From Metallyticus violacea (Eukaryota > Arthropoda > Insecta > Mantodea > Metallyticidae), in NCBI GenBank assembly GCA_030762175.1, contig CM060838.1, forward strand, positions 22,252,001 to 22,316,000: 64,000 nucleotides of DNA, given 5' to 3'. Numbering within the stretch: the stretch's first letter is position 1; each line of letters starts with the position of its first letter. The position numbers were made by a program, and so were the translations under genes. Positions 58,010 to 64,000 of the stretch are shown here, piece by piece. The notes beneath the pieces are model-generated. The model was given only the letters and a program-made list of their open reading frames with translations. It ran no database searches and was not told where the DNA came from.

Positions 58010-59260
58010 ATGTCTATATAGCTCTTGCTGTAGATTATAGCTGTTAATTCTCTTTTCTATCTTTGGAGTTCATCTAGATATTATGCCGAAAGTAATTGCT
58101 GATTGAGTTTTTTTCCTGTGGTTTATATGAAGGAAAGGTAATAAAACCATATGGAATGGTTTCCGAGTCAAAAGCTGTTAAGTTGCACAGAACTTAACAG
58201 TTCGTAAAGGGCAGAAGAAGAGGCAAAGAAAATTTCAAACCCACCATGGCAAATCTTGGAAAAAACAAGCGGTAGACACAGAAAAGCTTGCAATCTTCAT
58301 GTTTATTGAGTGACAGTGTAAAGCTAAATGAATATAAAATAATTTAAGTAGTCTATTTACTGATAAGTGAGTAACAAACGCGGTTAAATTGTCAAAACAA
58401 TGCACGACATTAGAAAAACACTCCAAAAGTCCATGGCTTGGAGATGTTTTCTTGGTCTGAATAAGCAAATAAGAACTGCAAAAGCAGATGCTTGACAAAT
58501 GCATATTTTATGAAGCTCCAGCTCCTTCTGTCAAAACAGACAGAAAAGTTTCCCTTGATCCTTCTTTTGGCGCTCAAGAAAGCTGAGGTCCAAGAGAGAT
58601 GAGGAGAAGTGGGAGGACGTCGCAGAAAACCCGCCCCTCTACCTTTTGTTCCCAACTTCTATGCTTTCTTCTGAGTTTCGCTAGTAACACAAAGAAACCG
58701 TGACAAAGGAAACTAGCGACTTCAAAAGTTAAGCAAAGGGACTCAAAGCACGAGTAAATAGGAATGTATGGAAAAATTACTAAAGAAAACATGATCATTA
58801 CGCCTTAGTTCTATCCTGAACATTCAGGAGAGAGTGTGAAATTGATTATTTTGTGATGCAGTTATTGATATTTCAATTAGATGCCCCTTTTACTTGAAAA
58901 TAGTTTGTGTATTCTGCAAGTTAGGAATGTTATAGGGTTCATGAACAGAACGAACTAAACCTTAATCTAGTAATGATAAATGAAACACGAAATTTCTCTC
59001 TCAAGATAGCAATTGTAGCCAAAGAAGTTCACCAGGCTCTTAGAAGCGTAGATAACATTTTATACGCAAGCTCTGGACAAATGTAGACAGCTAATGTAGT
59101 TTATATTAAGATATATGTGGGAAACAATTGATAAGGAAACGCAAAGAAAAAGGGAAGCAAAATGTAGCAAGAAAAAATTTATGACTTCACGAGAGTTTAG
59201 CTATATCGGTGTCAGATCTCTAGTTATAAGTACCGTGACACCTTTAGATCTTAAGAAGTA
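58010..59260. other. Unassigned stretch
   Basis: Overlapping minus-strand frames at 58,235-58,800 are not recognised. No repeats. Confidence 0.45.
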
Positions 59261-59725
59261 AAAATGAATGGGGAGATAGGATGAGTTGATGGTTAGTGTT
59301 TGAATAGAAGTATGAATGATTGGAGAGGTGGAATACTTAGATTGGCGAATGAATAATTGAATTAACGACTGAATAGATGGATGCATAGGAGGGCAGTTGG
59401 GCAAATATTCACGGATGGGTTGATGTACAGGTGGATGAATGGATGGAAGGGTAGGTAGATAAAATGGCCAAGTGAATGGATGAATGAATTGATGGGATAG
59501 TGGATGGGAAAATAATGAATGGATAAGTGTTGCATGAATAAATGGAAGGGTGGATATATTGAAGGAAAGATGGATAGGCAATTTGGCGAATAACTGGATC
59601 ATGGGCTGATTGAATGGATGATCAGATGGTTGGTAAATGAGAGGGTGATAAATGAATGAGTAGGTGGAAGGGGTTGGGTGGGTGAGATGGATGAACAAAT
59701 GGATATGTGGGCGGGTAGTAGTAGC
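59261..59725. repeat. Degenerate GGAT/GAAT tetranucleotide array
   Basis: Irregular repeats of TGGA, TGAA and GGTA words (for example GATGAATGGATGGAAGG) over about 460 bp. Because the 4-base units rarely make stops on the minus strand, a 183-codon Pro/His/Ile/Ser-rich frame appears (59,201-59,752). It is not a gene. Confidence 0.88.
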
Positions 59726-59733
59726 ATTTCGTT

Positions 59734-59962
59734 TTACTCCTCTGGGGAGCACAGGACCTTAATGAAAGCATGCCAACGTGTCCTGTTCTTAGCCATGGCC
59801 TGGTCTGGTTCCTTCCTTACTGTGTTGCACCATGTAATTTTAGGTTTGCCTATTTTTCTGGTTCCTCGTTGTGGATTCCACTCAAAAGCATCCTTAGCTA
59901 CATTTCTGTCTTCTCTCCGCCCAATCCATTTTATTTCCTTTCCAATTTCCTGTTGATCAGTT
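59734..59962 (-). pseudogene. LINE reverse-transcriptase C-terminus (RTE/CR1-like)
   Basis: The minus strand reads KEIKWIGRREDRNVAKDAFE, WNPQRGTRKIGKPKITW, then RKEPDQAMAKNRTRWHAFIK and VLCSPEE with a stop at 59,734-59,736. The order (WIG...R...ALxWNPQGxRxxGRPKxTW...A.NRxRWR..V.ALCS) is the well-known C-terminal end of endonuclease/reverse-transcriptase LINE polyproteins. About 70 codons are open without a frameshift, ending at the natural stop. The upstream domain is absent (5' truncation). It is embedded in the GGAT/GAAT array. Confidence 0.82.
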
Positions 59963-60179
59963 GCGTTCTATAGATTCATATTGGATAAAACTTTTAGTCA
60001 CTATATTCTTATTACAAACACAAAGCTCTGTTAATGAACGCTTTCAATTTGTAATGATTATACCAGTTGCTCTCCCAGTTTTACAGAAAAACTGATTTTA
60101 TATTTGTGTTAAACATTCCGGGATATTTGTTCATATTTCCACAAGAAGGCTAACTGAGAGAAAGCAAATTTTCTATGGG
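59963..60179. other. Unassigned AT-rich stretch
   Basis: Short segment upstream of the LINE remnant. Nothing readable. Confidence 0.5.
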
Positions 60180-60320
60180 TGGGTGCATGGCCAAAAATGG
60201 CTGGTGGATTAATAGTGTGTACGACAATAAGTGGATGAATGAAATCATTATTAACAAATTAATTAATGAATAGGTGGATAGGAGAGTGCGAAAGTTATCA
60301 AAAATGAATATGAAGCCGAA
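60180..60320. repeat. Further GGTG/GGAT degenerate array
   Basis: GTGGGTGCATGG, GTGGATGAATG and AATAGGTGGATAGG words continue the same kind of degenerate repeat on the other side of the LINE remnant. Confidence 0.65.
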
Positions 60321-60335
60321 GATATGGTGGTGAAT

Positions 60336-60602
60336 TTGTTTTATTTACGGACGCTCTTTAACATCTCAAGTCATCAGCGTCCCATTCAAATCAGGGCGTG
60401 AAACGGCCGACAAATTTTGCTCAGAGGCCTCGCTTTAAGGCTTGAGGTTCTTTTTCGTGCCGTAAATGTACGACATGGGACCCACGGCTTTACTTCCCTT
60501 CCGAAGGTAGCCATACTTAGGATTTTTACGCCCGAAAAAATTCGAACCCGCGATCTTGGGTTTAGAAGGCAAGTATGGTTACCACTACACCACCAGGACC
60601 GA
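60336..60602 (-). mobile_element. SINE-A copy 10, full length with small deletion
   Basis: Antisense from GTTTTATTTACGGACGC to CCACTACACCACCAGGACC, an intact A-box region. About 20 bases joining the head to the body (CCATCGGTCCTGGCCGGG) are missing, so CCCGAAAAAA runs directly into TTCGAACCCGC. Confidence 0.93.
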
Positions 60603-61579
60603 CAAAACGAACATATGAATAATAAAGTAACGAAGATAGAATGAATGTATAAGGGTATAAGCAAATTAATTTAAACGTAATGTACAGGTGCTGTACTTTT
60701 TTCAGTGGGGAAATTTAGTTCTCAGAACTGCTCTTTTTAACTAACTAGCAACTAGTATTGGATGCCCTCTCCTTTCCTCCCACATTCTCGTGACAACATC
60801 AGATTTGCCACATGTGGGACGCCATACCTACAGCCTCTTTGCCTTCGGAACCACCTACTAGAGCTGTAATTACATTGAAGTTAAATTAACGGGCACAGCC
60901 ATCTCAGTTATTTACTGCAACTGGGACAAGTGCCCTCTTCGCGAGGAACATCAACTAAAAAGTAAACTAGGCGCGCCGTCTCTTGTGTCAGTTTAAACTC
61001 TGCACAATGGAGTATTTAGCTACTAAATTAATTTAGTACTACAATCCGGCATCATTGTGACTGTGGAATTATTTGCGCATTCTTCAATGCGAAAAGACAA
61101 ACTGTGGAGTCCAAAACTTCACAGTTTCTGTATGAATACTTCAGCAATCTATAAAAACTGGAAGAATTGCTTTCTGTGGAAGCTCAAAGAGATCTTCTAG
61201 CACATCACTTGTCGTCTTCTGCTGCTAATCACGTTACCAGAAAGGGACACAGATGGACTTTCCATAGCCATCATAATGCACATGTTTTACATTAGAAACT
61301 GGGGAGTTAAAACGTTTCGTTCTCTTGGACCAAACCATATTTTCACAACACATTACGCAATCTATTCTTTCATGTAAGCTGCTATTTCTAGCATTCTCTA
61401 ATTTTCAAAAAAACTGGTTGTTTATTTTGTAATATTTATACTATAGAAAGCGTGAAAAATAGGGTAAGTTCAATTTTTGTCGTAAATGAGTTAATGGTAA
61501 CCAGCGATTCTCCGTGAGGAGTTTCACATTGTGAAAAATCGGCTAAGTCGAATTCCAATTCTTTGCGGAAATATTGAAA
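60603..61579. other. Unassigned stretch
   Basis: About 60,760-61,270 is less AT-rich, with an AscI-type GGCGCGCC word near 60,970. No readable protein or repeat. Confidence 0.45.
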
Positions 61580-61703
61580 CTAAACCCAAGATCTCGTCCA
61601 GGACCAATGGTTTTTTTTTTCGGGCCTAAAAATCCTAAAAATCCTAAATATGGCTGATGACCTCAGATATTAATGAGCGTTCGTAAATAAACCAAATCAA
61701 TCA
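61580..61703 (+). mobile_element. SINE-A copy 11, strongly deleted
   Basis: CTAAACCCAAGATCTCGTCC, AGGACCAATGG, a T run, CGGGCCTAAAAATCCTAA (AAAATCCT repeated), ATATGGCTGATGACCTCAGA and GAGCGTTCGTAAATAAACC. Most of the body is gone, joined from ATGGC to GATGACC. Confidence 0.9.
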
Positions 61704-62987
61704 TGACTGTCCTGTTCCTGTAAGTGCTGAAAATAAGGAAGATATCTTGGAGCTGTTACCATTGATCGATAGCGCTTTCCATGACTACTATAAAATTTAA
61801 GAGTAAACAAATTTTCCAGTACTAACCCTGACTTGAGACACTAAATGAACAGGCATGCAATATAAACTGTAATAAGTAATGAAATTAATATAGCTGGTAT
61901 CTTGTTTTTGAAATTTTGCAATAAAATTAAAACAAATACATATTTCATGTTTCAGGTAAAAAGAGGCGAATATTAGGAAACATATAACATTCAATATTTG
62001 TAAATCTATTTTACATGCAATTTTATTTTCTTTTTTCGATACGATTTTAAGTATGTTCTTACACACGTAATTAAAAAAGAGGTGGATATAACAAATAGGT
62101 GCAATTAAATACGGTTTAATACACCCCTGCTTACAAATTTGAACATTTTCTAACAAGAAATAAAATAAATGGTTAAAGTTTGACTCAAAGTGTGCTGTTT
62201 AATATTAACATAAATACGTAAGTGACCAAAATATCTGTATAATAGAAGAAAAAAACCTGTTGGGTTAAAAAAAACTATATAAACATAGTGAATTGTAACC
62301 ATTTTTATTTTAAAGATCCTGTTTTAAATGCTAAAGCCGTTTTTGAACATTAATTTAAGATTTTGGGACAGTTTCAAACTTTGTTTATCTCCTGTAAATT
62401 TTACTTTTGGAAACTTGCCCGGTTTTTCACGTTTTCCGTTACCATTAGTTAAATCTCCTGAAGGATAGAAAATCTGACTATATTATTGACTGTAGCTAAT
62501 GTAGTGTGTTCATTAGAAATTACTTTTATTTCAGTTATTGTTGTAGCGAAGAAATAAAGAATTTACATCATTTCCACCAATGGTTTTGTCTACTTTCCAT
62601 GCATGACGCTTGAATACGGAACTTAAGTATTAGCCACACATGCACGATATCCCAATATCTACTGTATCTATGTTCTGCAAAACCCCATTCACTGGATCTT
62701 GTATGGGTTCACGTGTCCTCTGCCTGAAAGGGAAATGCAGGAATTACACAGGTAAGGAAAAAATATAGATATAATGGAGAAAGGGAAAAAAACTGAATAA
62801 GGGAATAAAGGCAGAACAATATTACAAAAAAGATATTCTGTAGCTAATGCAAAAATTCTTAGAACAAAGAATATTTTTTGCTTTCGAAAGAAAAGAACTA
62901 TTCTTATTTCAGATTGAAAATATAATTTTCAGAGCTGTCGATAAAATACTTTGATAAAAAAAGCTCACCATGTAGGCACCTGAAACT
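61704..62987. other. Unassigned AT-rich stretch
   Basis: A 119-codon minus-strand frame at 61,797-62,156 is AT-driven and unrecognised. Confidence 0.5.
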
Positions 62988-63284
62988 TTTTTTTTTTTTG
63001 AGTAGTGTTTAACGCCCGTTTTTACTACTGAGGCACCACAGGCGGTGGACACTGATGATACATGAGATGAAATGATAAATTGGGAAAGGATATATATTTT
63101 TTTTTTTTAAGGAAGGAAGCGTTCCAGGCCTAAGTTTAGGTACCTCCCCGGCATTTGGCAGTTATGAAGACTGAGGAAAACCTGGAAAAAACCCCAGTCA
63201 GGGAGGACGGTCCTGGCGGGATTCGAACCGCAGACCTCCCGCTCACGAGTCCGTGCCTTAACGACCTCGGCCACCCGTGGCGGT
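62988..63284 (-). mobile_element. SINE-B copy 11, full length; family reference copy
   Basis: Antisense with a poly-A tail seen as T, GAGTAGTGTTTAACGCCCG, body, and head CTTAACGACCTCGGCCACCC. B box seen as GATTCGAACCGC. A 13-bp perfect duplication GGCACCTGAAACT (62,975-62,987 and 63,285-63,297). An inner 12-T expansion at 63,097-63,108. With copies 8 and 9 it looks among the least diverged. Confidence 0.96.
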
Positions 63285-63297
63285 GGCACCTGAAACT

Positions 63298-63570
63298 GTA
63301 TAACTTTTTCACCAGAAGTTCTTTTCCAAAATTATATTTCATACTTTTATAAATGTTTGAATATGTGAAGGCTTTTCAGCACGACTGAAGAATGTGTTAG
63401 GTTAATTTTCTATCCCATTAACTTGCTGGGCGATTTTCAGCACTCTGTGTTCTTAATCCAGACACCGCATGTGCCTAAATCTGTAAGATATTTGGAATAT
63501 CCACAATCAAATAGCGTAACCTAAGCTAAACTGCATGTTATGGATAAAACATGGGGCAGCATTAGTAGTA
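63298..63570. other. Unassigned stretch
   Basis: Nothing recognised. Confidence 0.5.
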
Positions 63571-63766
63571 TTTGGTTTATTTATGGATGCTCTTTAACAA
63601 ACCAGTTCATCAGCGTTCCATTCAATTTAGGATGTGAAACGGTCGATAAATTTTGCTCATAAGCCCCTTCTTTCAGGCTTGAAGTAAATCTGCAATACGG
63701 GGTTTTACTTTCCTTCCAAAAAAACTCCATCGATCCTAACCTGTGATCTTGGGTTCTACTAGACAA
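63571..63766 (-). mobile_element. SINE-A copy 12, old and deleted
   Basis: Antisense from TTTGGTTTATTTATGGATGC to CTTGGGTTCTACTAGACAA. It lacks the GCCGTAAATGTACG and AAGCCATACTTAGG segments. The B box is lost in a deletion (CCTAACCTGTGATC). Highly diverged. Confidence 0.85.
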
Positions 63767-63794
63767 TTGTAGTAATAATTAAGAATAAGAATCA

Positions 63795-63895
63795 GAGTCA
63801 GATATGAAAAGTTTGGGGTCTCAGCCGAGACTCGAACCTACGATTTTCGGGCTAATGCATTACTATCTGAGTTACCGTATCCTGTACGACTTCAA
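63795..63895 (-). mobile_element. tRNA-like SINE head of a third family (SINE-C), single copy
   Basis: On the minus strand: CAGGATACGGTAACTCAGAT, AGTAATGCATTAGCCCGAAA, then ATCGTAGGTTCGAGTCTCGG. The B box GTTCGAGTC is perfect; the A-box region (TAACTCAGATAG) is one or two changes from consensus. The order and spacing are those of a tRNA, but the acceptor stem does not pair, so it is a tRNA-derived retroposon head or a tRNA pseudogene rather than a working tRNA. No second copy was found here. Confidence 0.55.
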
Positions 63896-64000
63896 CCGGG
63901 AATTTACCTATTTGCATCTATTTATCCTGGAGATCACTAAATTATCTCATTGTAGTGCTTTTATCCCAAAGAGTCGAGTCAAAACCTCCAAGCATAAGTA

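Noticed and set aside
59201..59752. The longest open frame (183 codons, minus strand), Pro/His/Ile/Ser-rich
   Set aside because: It follows a degenerate 4-base repeat that lacks stops in this frame, and its start lies in the LINE remnant.
61797..62156. 119-codon minus-strand frame rich in Ile, Cys and Phe
   Set aside because: Composition follows the AT-rich DNA; no motif.
1..64000. CRISPR arrays, operons, phage or plasmid modules
   Set aside because: No regular repeat-spacer pattern, no long tightly packed reading frames and no ribosome-binding-site layout; the sequence is eukaryotic repeat-rich DNA.

Overview
This window looks like non-coding DNA from a large, AT-rich, repeat-loaded animal genome, most likely an arthropod and plausibly an insect. 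The reasons are the mix of repeats: two dense tRNA-derived SINE families, several decayed IS630/Tc1/mariner-type transposases, a pogo-like element, Jockey-like and RTE/CR1-like LINE scraps, and many (TA)n, (ATT)n and poly-A microsatellites. The species cannot be told from this. I find no convincing host protein-coding exon, no rRNA or functional tRNA, no bacterial operon and no CRISPR. Open frames are short. The longest, about 180 codons, lies in a tetranucleotide repeat and is an artefact.

Layout. 1-603 is the 3' part of a dead Tc1/mariner-type transposase. 604-19 kb is mostly unassigned AT-rich DNA with simple repeats, two SINE-A copies and a perfect 38-bp tandem duplication. At 19.3-19.8 kb two SINE-B copies are fused tail to tail. 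A MITE-like element with 29-bp inverted ends lies at 22.2-22.5 kb, a scrap of an arthropod repeat protein (WSD/QNRNK...AGH...HS type) at 25.8-26.1 kb, and an internally deleted Tc1/mariner element with inverted ends at 27.6-28.5 kb. At 29.6-31.3 kb there are two head-to-head SINE-A/SINE-B fusions. The 40.1-43.0 kb block holds three transposon remnants in a row: a DDE transposase, a LINE reverse transcriptase, and another transposase split by a SINE-B. At 44.5-46.4 kb a TA-flanked, pogo-like element with 27-bp inverted ends carries a nested SINE-A. A mariner C-terminus lies at 48.7-48.9 kb. From 47 kb to the end SINEs are frequent, with a LINE 3' end embedded in a degenerate GGAT/GAAT array at 59.3-60.3 kb and a third tRNA-like head at 63.8 kb.

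How the parts relate. The two SINE families (12 SINE-A and 11 SINE-B copies or fragments) are the main recent activity. Several have clean 11-13 bp target-site duplications, and two are 5'-truncated with duplications, as expected for copying by a LINE. Because SINEs sit inside the pogo-like and one Tc1/mariner-type element, those DNA transposons were there first. All protein remnants carry stops or frameshifts, so nothing in the window appears able to encode an active transposase or reverse transcriptase. I did not find a new functional system. The best leads are the SINE families and their fused copies, the pogo-like element, and the MITE.
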